Below are positions 11,504 through 22,860 of a DNA stretch of 64,000 nt, one piece after another. Position 1 is the stretch's first letter, and every line of letters starts with the position of its first letter. The notes under the pieces were generated by a model. That model was not told the origin of the DNA. It did not search any database and saw nothing but the letters and a program-made list of their open reading frames with translations. This DNA is from Eublepharis macularius (Eukaryota; Chordata; Lepidosauria; Squamata; Eublepharidae), in the NCBI RefSeq assembly GCF_028583425.1, contig NC_072795.1, positions 10,253,001-10,317,000 of the forward strand, given 5' to 3'. Both the position numbers and the translations under genes were made by a program.

Positions 11504-11975
11504 TGGTAACGCCGACTCAAGTGATTTGTTTTGTTATGATATTTCGTTTGGATCAGGGTCATATGGTGGGGGCAGATGGAATCTTTGTCCAAAGGCCCTG
11601 GTGGCTCTGGGAAGCCCAGGACCCTCCACATCTTTCTATCTGCTACCCCCGTCTCCTAGATTCTCCATTCGTCAATCTTGACAGGCCAACCCTGCAGTTC
11701 TTCACTCAAAGCTTCCTCATCTCCTGGCTAGGGATCACTGCCCTTCTATCCTGACAATCCTTCCCCACTAAGTCCTCACTTTTTTCTCCCTCGCTTATCT
11801 TTTCTTTCTGGGTTGGGTTCTCTGGACTAGGCATGTGAGAAGAACACTGTTTAGGTTGAAAGTAATTTTAACCGGGTATTAGCTTAATTCAATAGAATTG
11901 GAAACTAGGATTAAGCAGCTATGAAATATTGTATTGAATTGCTCTGTCTTGATTCCATTTGAACAGCTTTGTCTC

Positions 11976-12095
11976 AGGGCCAAGCTACACATGACGAATG
12001 ACACTTGAACGGCAAGTGGATTGAGTGGAGGGCAAGTGAACAGGGAGAAATACACTTGCTGTTCAAGTGTCATTCGTCATGTGTAGCTTGGCCCT
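11976..12095. mobile_element. 120-bp palindromic MITE (AGGGCCAAGCTACACATGAC)
   Basis: Arms AGGGCCAAGCTACACATGAC and GTCATGTGTAGCTTGGCCCT are perfectly complementary at the ends and continue inward past CACTTGAACGGCAAGTG. A second, more diverged copy is at 24379-24496. It lies just outside the breakpoint of the inverted P450 duplication. Confidence 0.8.
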
Positions 12096-12835
12096 CACTA
12101 TCTTGACGACCACTGACGACCTTCTTTCCATTGCGGCTAGGATAATAAAGTTACTCGTTGGTTAAGCCTTAACCTGGAGCTCAAACGGAGCCTCAAAATT
12201 ACACAAAAACATTCATATTATGTATCACTCTCTTATTTTGTGTTCATTCTTCATCTTTTTATTGTTAAGGCTCGAGACCTCAAAAGCTAGAAGTGGCCTA
12301 GGGGTTTCAGGACCCTTGAGGGTGTCTGGAAACAGAAAGGCTGCCATTCTTAAACTACACCAGGAAACCTCCTGTCAAGTGCTGCCACGTAGTAAGCTGG
12401 TAGGGATAAAGGAGAAAACCACTGTCACATTGATGGTGTGACATCATTTCTGTAGTGAACCCAGAAGTATTGTCATATGACTTCATCAGCAAAACTGTTT
12501 ATTTATTTACTTACTTATTTATTTATTTCAAATTTCTATTCCACCCTCCCCGCGAGTGGGCTCAGGGTAGATAACAACAAAACCTATGGCAAAACCATAG
12601 AGTTTTCACTGAATCCTAGAGTGGTGTGACCACTTCCATGTTCAACCCAGGAATGATGTCATGCTGTAAATGCAGTGACACCAACCATATCCCTGTCACC
12701 CAATCTTCTTCTGGATGCAGGCCACCAGCTGCCAACTTTTGGAAACAACAAAGCTTAGTATTAAGTAAGCGACACTGTAAAATTCAATGTCCTTGTCTGT
12801 ATGCAGCCTGAGTTTCAACCATTTCATTCTTGCAG

Positions 12836-12977
12836 GATACCGTTGTTCTTCCAGATCTACGCTCTGTTCTTCTTGATCCTAAGCAATGGGAGACACCTGA
12901 GGCATTCAACCCAAATCATTTTTTGGACAAGGATGGAAGTTTTCTGGAAAGAGAAGCATTTCTTCCATTCGGTGCAG
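12836..12977 (+). CDS. CYP2J-like: CYP2J-like exon 8, duplicate copy
   Basis: This is the 142-bp phase-matched exon encoding [19 protein letters not shown] to EAFLPFGAG, including the PERF-type segment FNPNHFLD. The donor GTACAA is present. It differs from the minus-strand exon 8 at only a few residues (DTV for ETI, ER for EK, GAG for GTG). Confidence 0.8.
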
Positions 12978-13221
12978 GTACAATAAAATTCTGAACTAAT
13001 TTGCAGTTAAGTTGTGTATAGGGTTGTCTGAAGGACTAAACTCAGGAATATTTACTCTGTGTGTAGAACATTCTTACAAATCACATTACCAAAATCCTAC
13101 ATATCGAATGTTATGCAAACTTGTAGTAGGATTTTGTTGAGGAAAATAAAAATATTTAAAAATATTTTAAAAATATTCTAGATCTCTTAAATGAAGAAAG
13201 AATTTTGGCCCTATAGTTATG

Positions 13222-13428
13222 ATTGCCAACCTCCAGGTGAGGCCAGGATTTCTCCCAGAATTCCAACTGATCTGCAGACTGTAGAGATCAGACGTCCTGA
13301 AGGAAATGGTAGCTTCGGAGGGCAAACTTTATGGCATTATACAAGATTGAGGTCCCTCTCCTGCCCAGGCCACAGCCCCAAATCTCCAGGCATTTCCCAA
13401 CCTGGAGTTGACAACCCTACCTGTACCA
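13222..13428 (+). repeat. Interspersed squamate repeat in intron 8
   Basis: A copy of the CTCCAGGTGAGGCC...CAACCTGGAGTTGACAACCC family. A related copy sits at the matching place in the other arm (29632-29825), so this insertion predates the duplication. Confidence 0.65.
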
Positions 13429-13456
13429 TCTGCTATGATTTCACCATAGTGCATAG

Positions 13457-13868
13457 TAGAGATGGACACAAACCAAAATACAAACCAAAATTCATGATGT
13501 ACCTGGCCAGTTTGTGGTTTGTGAACCAGCGGTTAGTCAGATCCCATTTCTGACGAACCGCCACGAACTTTAGACTGGTTCATTAGGTTCATTTTTCAGT
13601 TCGTTACTGCGGACAGCCTGGCACTGAGCAATCAGTTTTCTAGGCAACAGGGGATGGAATTCCTGCAGACCTTCTGCTGACTTGGACGTGACCTTCTGCT
13701 GACCCGGAAGTTGTGATTTGCTGGCCTGGAAGTGACATTTTCACAAACCAAAACGAACCAATTCATGAACTGGGGCAGGTTCATGGAAGTTCGTGATTCA
13801 TGGTTCATGAAACATGACAAACCACGAACCGCATGGTTCGTTTTTTTTCTGGTTCATGCCCATCTCTA
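13457..13868. mobile_element. hAT non-autonomous element, 412 bp
   Basis: Ends TAGAGATGGACACAAACC and GGTTCATGCCCATCTCTA are inverted. Both sides carry the 8-bp target duplication GTGCATAG (13449-13456 and 13869-13876). It is absent from the matching place in the other arm, so it inserted after the duplication. Confidence 0.9.
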
Positions 13869-14821
13869 GTGCATAGCATCCAGTGGCATCTGAGACAGAA
13901 ACCCAACCCTGAGCTCCTTAAGTAATGCAAGCAGGAAAAGAATGTGGGCATTTCTGCATGCAAAGCATGGAGCAATGAAGCCTCCTTTTTAGCCTTTTTC
14001 TATGTCAATATAGCATTGCAAATGCTATGGTTTGGGGAAAATAGTGACTTGCAAGATTTGGTTATGTAATCAAATCAATGCAGGTTTAGTAAAGCAGAGC
14101 AATTTAGTCCCCATGTGCGATGATGAGGCAAGAAATTCACGTAGAGTCTACTTACATTAGCAAGGAAAATAAGAGTCCTGTTATTTAGAAACTCCACTTA
14201 GGACAGGAGAGAAGAGAGAATCTAGTCTAATCTATATATGGAAGGATGCCTGTGGATGCACCGACTGAGCCCTGAATGCTCCATGGTGGCAAGATGGAGA
14301 GAGCATGCATATGCAAGTGAGGGAGATGAAAAAGACATAAGGAAGGAAGTTCCCTGAGAGTACCAATCTACTCCTCAAATGGATAGCATCAGACAGAACA
14401 GTATAGAGTGTCTTCCTATGTAGCTTTCTGTCTTAATCATAAGAACCTCTGTAACCTGAGACCAGGAACAAGAGAAAGCAAATACGTCCTTCACTACTTC
14501 CAGGTCAGATGTCTGAAAATATCTCAGAAGGTTTGATGCAGAGTCAAACCAGTGGCCTTCCACTGGTAGTTACTTTCAGGCATTCCATTCAGATTCAGCA
14601 ATGGAGGGAAGGGGTCACACCCAGCCTAGAGTGTGCACTCCACCTCTTTCATGACTTTTGCAACTGATTTATATTTACATGGCCCTCAGTTTAAACTGTT
14701 CAACCGCCCAGAGCCCCTGGGAAGGGCGGTATATAAGTTGAAATATAAATATAAATAAATACATTTTCTGCACCTTCTTCCCCTCCCCTCACCACGTATA
14801 TATCTCTGGCCAGTTTCTTCA

Positions 14822-14925
14822 CACCCTCCATGCATCTGACAAAGAGAGCTATAGATCTTGAAAGCTTATGCTACAATAAAGTTAGTTAGTCTTAAAGGTG
14901 CCACTGGACTTTTTACTATTTTAGT
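14822..14925 (-). mobile_element. TAAGACTAACC foldback repeat, one arm
   Basis: Contains GAAAGCTTATGCTACAATAA and TTAGTTAGTCTTAAAGGTGC. A SINE- or LINE-type tail (GGGAAGGGCGGTATATAAGT) lies just before it at about 14700-14760. Confidence 0.6.
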
Positions 14926-15351
14926 ACCCATGAGGAAATCTTCCAAAGTTTCTTTAACTATTTTATGGGCATTAAGTCTGTGCTAGAGTTGGGGTTTCTT
15001 GCATATAGAAAGGCGGGGCAGCTTTGCCCACATATCACACATGCCCAGCCTCATGGCCTCCTCAAGCAGTCAGGACACTTGGAATTTTGTTCCCGTAGTG
15101 CCCCCCCTCACCCCATGACCCTGCTATTCTGTGTATAATGATTAAACACTTAAAGGGATTGATTAATGATTTGATGGCCAGACACCGGACGTGGTGAGAC
15201 CTCTCCCAGAGACAGTAATATGATTTTAGTTAAAGTGATGAAATTAAGACTGGTCCTGCTCTTGTTTGGGGTGGGGGAATAAAATATGAAGGAAGCTGCT
15301 TGGTAATGAAACGTGGTATGGATGGTGCTAATGTTGCAACACAACTTGCCG

Positions 15352-15440
15352 ATGAATTACTTTATTCATTTATTTTTCTTTATTTTATTTATGTCATTTG
15401 TAGTCCGCCTTTCTCACTGAGACTCAAGGTGGATTACACA
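15352..15440 (-). mobile_element. 3' tail of an L2/CR1-like LINE
   Basis: Reads TAGTCCGCCTTTCTCACTGA and CTCAAGGTGGATTACACAGT. The complement of this is the common 3' end also seen at 39450-39510 and about 34160-34215. No coding part is attached. Confidence 0.45.
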
Positions 15441-15563
15441 GTATGAGATTAGTGGAGGTGGTGGGAAATCTTGGCCCATCCATTCATCTGGGGGAGGTGT
15501 GTGTCCTGGGAAATACGTAAAAAGACACTATTCATTTGCAGTTTTCCCTTATTTCCTTTACAG

Positions 15564-15754
15564 GGGGCCGTGAGTGCCTGGGACAACAAATAGTAAAGAA
15601 TGAGCTCTTCATCTTCTTCATCAACCTGTTGAGGTCATTCACTTTCCAGCTGCCAGAAGGAGTAAAGCAGCTCAGTGAAGAACCTATACTTGGGACATCA
15701 TTGTCCCCCCAACCTTATAAGATCTGTGCTGTTCCCCGCTGCAGCACATCATAA
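15564..15754 (+). CDS. CYP2J-like: CYP2J-like exon 9, duplicate copy
   Basis: This terminal exon completes the haem loop (GRECLGQQ) and encodes [20 protein letters not shown] to the stop at 15752-15754. Its length equals that of the minus-strand exon 9 (191 bp). Confidence 0.8.
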
Positions 15755-16352
15755 GCTATACAAATTGGAGTGTCCACTTGTTACCTTCAATTTCTTCTTC
15801 ATTCCTTTCATGTCATCCTAACCCTGAGCTGACCTGATCAGTTCATTCTTTCCTTGATTCCTCTGTCAGAGTTTGACTGATGCCTCCTCAAGATAGAATT
15901 CTGGCAGATCTACGATGTGGCTGGTTGCTAAACTTGTACTATTACCTGACTAATGATCTTATTTGTAGTCTGAGATCTTCAACTAAATACTCGATATGGA
16001 ATTCTGGTAATATATAACACCCGACATTTCTCTTTTTTTTATATGCTTTTCAAAGAAGTGACGGGTTGCATAGAGGAAAGAGATGTATCAGAACTGAGTT
16101 AAAGAACAAATTTATGCATAAAGAATATTTACACACAAGCCTTACATCTACTGCAGTCTTTACGAATGCTGATTTTTAAAATTGTTAATTGATAAGGGGA
16201 TTACAGGGGAGGCATTTGTACTGTGTATGAGAACTTGGAATAATGTTGGTCCTGCATTCACATTAGAGAGCAAATGAAGGAAAGAGACATTCAAACCTCA
16301 TGTATGAAAAGAGCCTTAGAAGAATGTGTATTGAAGCATCAAAAATGGAATT

Positions 16353-17140
16353 TAAAACAATAGTTTAACTCAGTCTGCTTGTCTTCAGCTGAGAACTCGA
16401 GACAGCAAGGACAGCAAGACTCCCTATGAATGGGCAACCAAGGATGGATGAGAGAGAAGAAGGGACAGTAAAAGACAACAAAAGACAATAAAAGACAACA
16501 AAAGAATTGCCACAGCATCCTTGGAATGTGATATGAATGGAGGATTAGGGCACAATAAACAAGACCTGACACAGTAGACATAATTGTGAGGAATTCAAAT
16601 GCCCTAGCCACTAAAGAAAATTTAGACTCGAGAGGTCATAAGAGTCACATTAGAAGCACAGTGCTACTTCCTGCTTTATCAGGCAAATAGGAAATGCATT
16701 TTTAAACCTCAGGTGCCAAATTAAACACCTGTTGTAAACGTGAGTGAAGTGATCACCACTGAGTTCCTTCAAGGGGACTGTCAACCTGGGAGATGACTTG
16801 TGTTCTTCATCAGGAATGGATTTCTTATCTCCCTCAACAACTACTTATCTCCTTATAGTACATACCTCAAGTATACATTGTGAGGTCATACATTTAGATA
16901 GCAGAAGTTGCAGATGGACATTGAACAAGGAGAGCAGTCACACCAACTGGACCGATAAAGTTTCAGGTATGTAGCTGTGTTGGTCTGCAGTTGAACAGCA
17001 GGATTTGGGTCAATTGGCACCTCAGAGAGCAACAAAATATTCAGGGTGTGAGCTTTCGAGAGTCAGATCTCTGAGTCTTTAGATCTCAGCCAAAAGGTGG
17101 GTTAGGGAAGGTAAAGAAGGGAGTTAGGATGCCAATCTCA
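16353..17140. other. Unassigned spacer with a diverged foldback repeat
   Basis: At about 16960-17080 a diverged TAAGACTAACC-family arm is visible (GTAGCTGTGTTGGTCTGCAG, GTGTGAGCTTTCGAGAGTCA). The rest shows no gene. Confidence 0.4.
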
Positions 17141-17393
17141 TTTTACAGAGGAGTCTAAGAAGGGCACCCCCCTCAGCTCTGCTCTTGATTTTTCCCTTAA
17201 ATCTTTAGAAAGCACGATTAAAGCAAAGAAATGTAAAGGTTTTGAGACTGGCTCTTGTCAGTATGTAATCTCTATATATGGAGATGATATTGTATTATTT
17301 CTAACTGATGTGGTCCGTTTTAATGCTGAATTAAAAGTTATTATTGATCTATACTCAACTGCAGAAGGTTATAAGATAAATGTTGAAAAAAGT

Positions 17394-19486
17394 CAATTCC
17401 CTCCTGGGTGGTTCCTTACGAAGTAATAGATCCGAGAACTGTCGATAGAGAACAACAGTGTTTAATGTATAAGGAGATAACACGAATAGAATCTTCTAAA
17501 TTAAGAATAAAGACGCAAGACGAGCTGTCTCCAAGTTACGACTGGTTTCAATACAGACAGATTAGAGATCTTTATAACTCGGACTGTGTGAAGGGAGGGA
17601 TAAGAACGGAGAATTCGGAATTAGAGGAGGTAATTCTACAAGAGGACAAAAAGGAAATCTCTAAGGTTTATAAAGTGTTGTTAAAGTGGTATACTGAAGA
17701 TGAGACAGTTAAAGTGCAAATGGTGAAGTGGGCTATAAACTTTAATAAGGAAATAACAATGGAGGCGTGGGAATACTTGCGGAAAAATACGTTGAAGATC
17801 ACGACATGCACCAATATCAAAGAGAATGTCTACAAAATGATTCATCGTTGGTATATGACACCAAAGAAAATTGCGCTAGGGAATTTGAACACTTCTAATA
17901 AATGCTGGAAATGTAAAAAGTACGAGGGATCTTTGTATCATATGTGGTGGACTTGTGAGGTAGCTAGGCAGTACTGGGGGGAAATAATAAGAGTAATAAG
18001 TGAGATTTTACAATTTCAAATTAATAAGAACCCAGAACTCCTGCTACTGAACTTGGGAATGGAGGACATTCCAGCACAATACAGGACATTGCTATTTTAC
18101 ATGACAGCAGCGGCTAGACTTTTGTATGCGCAAAAATGGAAAGTGCAAGAAGTGCCAACTATCGAGGACTGGATTTATAAATTGCTGTACATGGCGGAAA
18201 TGGACAAAATGACAAGGAAACTGAGAGACCTTGATCCAGGACAGTTTAACACGGATTGGGAGAAGCTGAAACAATATTTGGTGAAAAAATGGGAGGTGGG
18301 AGGAGATCTGTGGCAGTTTGAAAATTACTGAAATACAACAAATGAAGAGGGAAGTGACTTTACCGGGGGTAGGAAAGTTAAAGGAGAAATTCTAAGCAAT
18401 TATATTATCTGACTATTAAATATAGTATTAAGTAATAGAGGTGTTATTATAATAATTATAAAGAATTATAAGGATAGAAATTAATTAGTTTTATTTCTGG
18501 CAGATAACTGATTAACGGAGAAAGTATATAATCAAAATATAATCAAAATAGAATGAATATAAGAAAGGTGGAAAGAAATATATAGTAATATACAGAATAT
18601 GAGTTAAATTGTTTAACCTGTGCCAAATGTATATTGTGTTCATAGAAGTACTCAGAAATATGCAGTGTATGGGTCAAATTGTTTGATCATTGCCAGCAGA
18701 TAATTGTATAATGGAGAAATTATATAATTAAAATATAATGAACATAATGAAAATATAATGATAGAAATTAACTAATTATAAGGATAGAAACTAATTAATT
18801 TCATTTCTGGCAATAATTGTATAATGGAGATATTTTATAATTGCAATGAAGAAACTTAAGCTAGGTGGGAAAAATACATAGTAATGTATAGACTATATGT
18901 TAAATTGAGTGACTTAGGTTGGAGGTATATATGGGTCAAATTGGTTGACTATTTCTGGTGGATAGCTGTATATTGGAGGAATTATATAATTAAAACAGTA
19001 CGAAGATAAGATGTGCAGAAAAAGTAATATAGAGAGTATAAGTTAAATTGGTTGACTTATATTGAATGTATTGTTTATAGAAGTATCTAAAATTATGTTA
19101 AATGAGGGATAAATTGTTTGTCCCATATTGAAGATGAGATTATAAGATAGAGTATAGAGTACCAAAATTAGTTAAATGACTATTATTAAAAGAATATGCC
19201 AAGAATGTATTATTTAGTTATGCATTATTTAGTTGTTAAAGTAAGCAGGAAGACAGAAGGAGCACTGTGTTATATAGATAAGCTTAGAAGAAAGTGAAAG
19301 TTAATGTTTGACAGATAGAATAAATTTGAAATGAGTAAGGGAAAAGGGACAAGGGGTTGGAAAACTGTTGGAAGTCAACAAAAGGGGGGGAAAGGGAGGG
19401 GGTTAGAACTGGGAAAATTAAAGGAAATTTACTGTAATGTACAATTCAATGATTTCTAATCGAATATATATATATATATTTTTAAA
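17394..19486 (+). mobile_element. 5'-truncated L1 with long AT-rich 3' UTR
   Basis: The target duplication AGATAAATGTTGAAAAAAGT flanks the element (ending at 17393, and at 19488-19507). It holds the C-terminal third of ORF2, then about 1.15 kb of AT-rich 3' untranslated sequence with repeated AATTATAA-type blocks. The 3' terminus is TATATATATTTTTAAAA. It is close in sequence to the L1 at 35691-38461. Confidence 0.85.
17408..18331 (+). CDS. L1 ORF2p C-terminal fragment
   Basis: This 307-codon open frame covers the part of L1 ORF2p downstream of the reverse transcriptase. It contains the cysteine-rich CCHC motif [18 protein letters not shown] and the conserved [14 protein letters not shown] segment, and ends WQFENY. 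The first Met is incidental because the element is 5' truncated; the frame is open from about 17400. In a full element the protein nicks target DNA and reverse transcribes L1 RNA. This fragment lacks endonuclease and reverse transcriptase, so it cannot do either. Confidence 0.85.
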   Translation: MVPYEVIDPRTVDREQQCLMYKEITRIESSKLRIKTQDELSPSYDWFQYRQIRDLYNSDCVKGGIRTENSELEEVILQEDKKEISKVYKVLLKWYTEDETVKVQMVKWAINFNKEITMEAWEYLRKNTLKITTCTNIKENVYKMIHRWYMTPKKIALGNLNTSNKCWKCKKYEGSLYHMWWTCEVARQYWGEIIRVISEILQFQINKNPELLLLNLGMEDIPAQYRTLLFYMTAAARLLYAQKWKVQEVPTIEDWIYKLLYMAEMDKMTRKLRDLDPGQFNTDWEKLKQYLVKKWEVGGDLWQFENY

Positions 19487-19790
19487 AAGATAAATGTTGA
19501 AAAAAGTTAAGGATTTCTATTAAACATAAATTGAACACATCTCGCCTGTCAGAGCTGGATAGCTAGAATGAGCCTATTTTTTTAAAAAAATCACTTATTT
19601 AGGAGTAGTAATTGGACAAGATAACTCTATGATGTTTGATAATTTCTAGAGAGCAATGAGATATATTAAAACAAATTCATGTTGTGGAAAACATTTAAAT
19701 TTTCTCTATTAGGGCAAACTAATTCAATACAAGTATCCTACACTTACGTACGGTTAGCTAATCTCCCAGCAGCAATTCCTGGGGCTACCT

Positions 19791-21303
19791 TTTTTTTTTT
19801 TTTTTCCATAGCTACAAAACACTACACAAAACTATCACAAGGAAAGGGGAGAGGGAAGGGACAAAGGGGGGGGGTGGAAAAAGAAAAGGGGGGGAATGAA
19901 CTACAAACACTAAACACTACACTTCAATGTTTCCCTTCATACTGTCATAATACAAAAATAGCTCCATAAAATAATGATGGAGTGGTTAATCATACAGAGA
20001 ATAAACATTTCAAATTCTGATTAAACTTTCCTCCCCCTTCTAGGTCCCGGACGCAATTCTCTCTGTGCAACTGCTGTTGCGATGCTCTCCTCCTCCCCCC
20101 CCCTCCGGCTCCTCCTTTTCTTCGTTCTTGGTGCAGCAGAGTTCTGGGTTTTTATTCTCAAAATCCTTTAGTTGATCTTCTGATAATATCTTATAGGCCT
20201 GATCTTTATATCTGAACCATATTCCTTCCGGGAATAACCATTTGTACTTTATTCCATGGTCCCTCAGAAGTGCTGCAAACTTTTTATATTTAAAACGCCG
20301 TTTCTGGACTAGAAATGGAACGTCCTTCAAAATCTTGACTTTCAAACCCATAAAGTCCAAATCCGCATTGTATGAGTTATATAGGATGGTGTCCCGAATC
20401 TTTTTAGATGAAAAGTCAATAATGATCTCACGAGGCAACTGTCGCTTTGTTGCATATTTTGAAGAAGCCCGACGGACCTCCAAAATGGCGCTTTTGACCT
20501 CTTCTTTAGTCGTCCTTGCGGGCGTCGCCAGTAGTTCCGAGACCAAATCCCACAGATCCTCATTTTCCTCCTCTTTCACGTTTTGGAGATGCAAAATTGT
20601 CTGCGTTCGTTCCACCTGTAGCCCGATCAGCTGGTTCTCCACCAACTTCAGCTCCTTTTTTGTAGCCTTCACAAGTGACGCACTTTCCAGAGCAGACTTT
20701 TCTGCCCCCCCCCGCTGCTGCCTTAATGGTTTTCACCTCGCTTTCAATTAAGCCCACCCTTTGATCAGTTTCGTTCAGCTTATCAACAAAGGGTTTTATA
20801 GCTTCCACCACCGCCCTGCGTACCAACTCTTCGAGCGACTCCCCCTTCTGCAAGGTAGCCGAGATTGACTTACCGAGAGCGGGACTTTGCTTCTTTGCTG
20901 CCATTTGGGGGGGGGGGGGCGCCAACAAAATTCTGGAACTCAACGAAGGGGAAGAGCGAGTCTTCTTCAGATCAACCTCTCCTTCACAAACGCTTGTAGA
21001 ACAGAAGGGATTCGCTTGTTTACAGGCTTCCGCCTGTTTCTTTTACTTGCCGTTTCTCGTTGCCTGGCGGCACTCGAGGCGCCGCGCACATCTGCCGGCC
21101 TCCATAGGGACAAACGGGCAATTCCCCCCCCCGCATTGATTTCGGGGAGTTCTTCCCGCCGCGTCCCGGACCCTGGCTCCCTCCCTGGGAGTCCTGGGGG
21201 CTAATCCTTGCGGGTCAGCCGCCCGGTCAGGGTGCCCAGTCGTTTCCTCCCGGACCAGCCGAGAGGAGCGTCTGGCATGGCTAAGAAAACGAAACCGAAT
21301 CCC
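19791..21303 (-). mobile_element. ORF1-only (HAL1-like) L1 element
   Basis: The target duplication ATTCCTGGGGCTACCT lies at 19775-19790 and 21304-21319. On the minus strand the element has a CpG-rich 5' region (21303-20950), one ORF1, about 240 bp of 3' sequence and a poly(A) tail (the T run at 19791-19806). No ORF2 sequence is present. A complete 5' end, a tail and an ORF1 without ORF2 is the layout of the half-L1 (HAL1) elements known from mammals. Confidence 0.8.
20040..20901 (-). CDS. L1 ORF1p of the HAL1-like element, one frameshift
   Basis: From MAAKKQSPALGKS the protein runs through a coiled-coil region (SLEELVRRAV, FVDKLNETDQRVGLIESE) and, after a frame change at the nine-C tract 20705-20713, continues ATKKELKLVENQLIGLQVER. 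It then enters the RRM-type domain (PREIIIDFSSKKIRDTIL) and C-terminal domain (FPEGIWFRYKDQAYKIL). ORF1p is the RNA-binding trimeric chaperone of L1. The start at 20901 was chosen because MAAKK follows a G-rich leader; an upstream in-frame ATG at 20943 would add 14 residues. The frameshift in a homopolymer could be real or a sequencing error. Confidence 0.8.
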
Positions 21304-21708
21304 ATTCCTGGGGCTACCTTGAAAGAGCAGCAAAATATAATCAACTAGTTTATCTGTGAAGGAAAGAAACCAAGAATTAGATGGGTAATTGCCCAAAATA
21401 AATGGCAATTCAATTTTATCAAGATACAACAATGTCAATTTTATTCAATTTTATCAAGATACAACAACGTCAATGTGGATAATTATATGGTTTTTGAACA
21501 GTGATGATTAATCTGAAACGGCTATTGAGCAGGCATATATAAGGATGCCTTTAAAATCATTCTCATGGCTTAAAATCCCAGAAAGGAAAAAGGTCTATAA
21601 TTTTGTAATAAAATACCTCTTAAGTTGTTGGGATATGGCATCAATGGGCTTAGAATGGAATAACTCTGCTTAGGATTTCACGGTTAGATCAGCTTCAGTG
21701 TTGCCAAG

Positions 21709-22452
21709 TAGAGATGGGCATGATCTGCATTATGATAAAAAAAAACCCCACGATAATGGCGATCGCGCAATCGTGAACCAGCGGATTGTGATCGGCCACG
21801 GCCAACGATCCAGTGATCGGGAGAGGCCTGGATCGGGGCGATCGGGCTTGGATTGGGGATCCAGACACTCAGGCGCCAGCAATCTATTCCCCTGAAAACA
21901 GAGCCAGGAGAATGTCTGAGCTCTGTTTGCTCTCCTTCTGTCACCCTGTAAACCCCAATGGAAGCCCAGCTTTCCTTGATCAGCAGGGCTTCCTTCCAAC
22001 CATGGAGCAGCTGGTGAGTGGCCAGACCCCCTGCCCCCTGAGGGGAGGCGGCTTTCTGCTGCCTCCCCTTGCTCGCCAGGCCCGGCAGCCGCCGCCAGTA
22101 CCCACCATTCCTTTCTTGCTGGGAATACCAGCACACTCCAGTTTGGCCTGGTGGGCAGGCACATGGGGGTGCTGCCGGTGAGCGGCCAGACCCCCTGCCT
22201 CCTGAGGGGAGGCAGCTCATCGCTGCCTCCCTGTGCCCACCAGGCCCGGTGGCCGCCGCCACCACCCATCTTCCCACATAGCTGGGAATAGCAGTGTGGC
22301 TCGCTTTGGCCTCCATGATCCACAATCCACAATCCACGATCCATGGCTCGGGAATGGGAGATGATCGGTGCAGATCGTTAATTCCAGATCGTCGCCAGCA
22401 CCGATCCACGATCAGCTGGATCGTTTATTTTTTTGGATTGTGCCTATCTCTA
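21709..22452. mobile_element. hAT non-autonomous element, 744 bp
   Basis: The ends are TAGAGATGGGCATGATC and GATTGTGCCTATCTCTA-like sequence, with the 8-bp duplication TTGCCAAG on both sides (21701-21708, 22453-22460). The GC-rich interior has an internal repeat (two CGGCCAGACCCCCTGCC blocks) and GATCG-rich subterminal arms. It differs from the interior of the other hAT copies in this window. Confidence 0.9.
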
Positions 22453-22860
22453 TTGCCAAGTTCGATCTCTCTGTAAATGAGAGAAAGCAGGATTAGACAC
22501 CTATAAATCTCTAATTGTCAATAACAATATTAAATTGTTTAAGGGCATAAGATATAAGTCATAGTCAAGCTAGCATATAGGAGTGTCTACAACTTAAAGG
22601 GATCTTTGTCAAATAATAATAATAATATTTTGAAAGGATCAAATTGAAGGGATTGTACTGAGTTTGAACAACTATTGTTGAAAGAGGGAAAACATCTTGG
22701 TTATATGATATAATTCATAGGTTGAATTGGTTGAAAATAGTTTTTCAAAATAAATGGACCCATGATTTGAGCTGGGACATTTCAGAACAAACATGAAGAT
22801 ACATCCTTTCATATGGTCTCTTTTTTTCTCAATTTGTCTTCAATTTAAGGAGAACCTCAT

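Larger units (their letters stand above)
12836..15754 (+). pseudogene. CYP2J-like: Truncated CYP2J-like copy, exons 8 and 9 only
   Basis: Two exons are present: 12836-12977 (142 bp) after a TTCTTGCAG acceptor, and 15564-15754 (191 bp) after TTTCCTTTACAG. They encode a product from [15 protein letters not shown] through the haem-binding loop PFGAGGRECLG to the C-terminus CAVPRCSTS. The reading frame is intact. The haem loop fits FxxGxRxCxG, but Glu stands before the Cys where the complete gene has Val. Exons 1-7 are not seen upstream in the window, and homology to intron 7 stops near 12172, so I call it a partial duplicate. The AATAAA found downstream of the complete gene is changed here. The alternative is a full gene whose intron 7 was enlarged by insertions. 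Confidence 0.7.
12172..16352 (+). repeat. Arm A of an inverted segmental duplication carrying the P450 3' end
   Basis: This segment aligns in reverse to about 26935-30868. Shared landmarks in order are CCTGGAGCTCAAA, ACCTCAAAAGCTAGAAGTGG, exon 8, an old interspersed repeat, exon 9, and the 3' flank TTGTTAATTGATAAGGGGAT. Upstream of about 12172 the similarity to intron 7 of the complete gene ends. Downstream of about 16352 it ends as well. Intron 8 in this arm has gained a hAT element (13457-13868). Confidence 0.75.
17150..22860 (+). mobile_element. Old L1 ORF2 fragment split by three later insertions
   Basis: About 17160-17393 translates, with interruptions, to an L1-type reverse transcriptase region containing YGDDIVLFL and EGYKINVEKS. 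Sequence resumes at 19508 (YLG-like stretch, IQYKYPTLTY), again after 21320 (KEQQNIIN, EGKKPRIR) and again after 22460. The intervening blocks are an L1 (17394-19486), an ORF1-only L1 (19791-21303) and a hAT element (21709-22452), each with its own target duplication. The host copy is heavily decayed. Confidence 0.65.
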
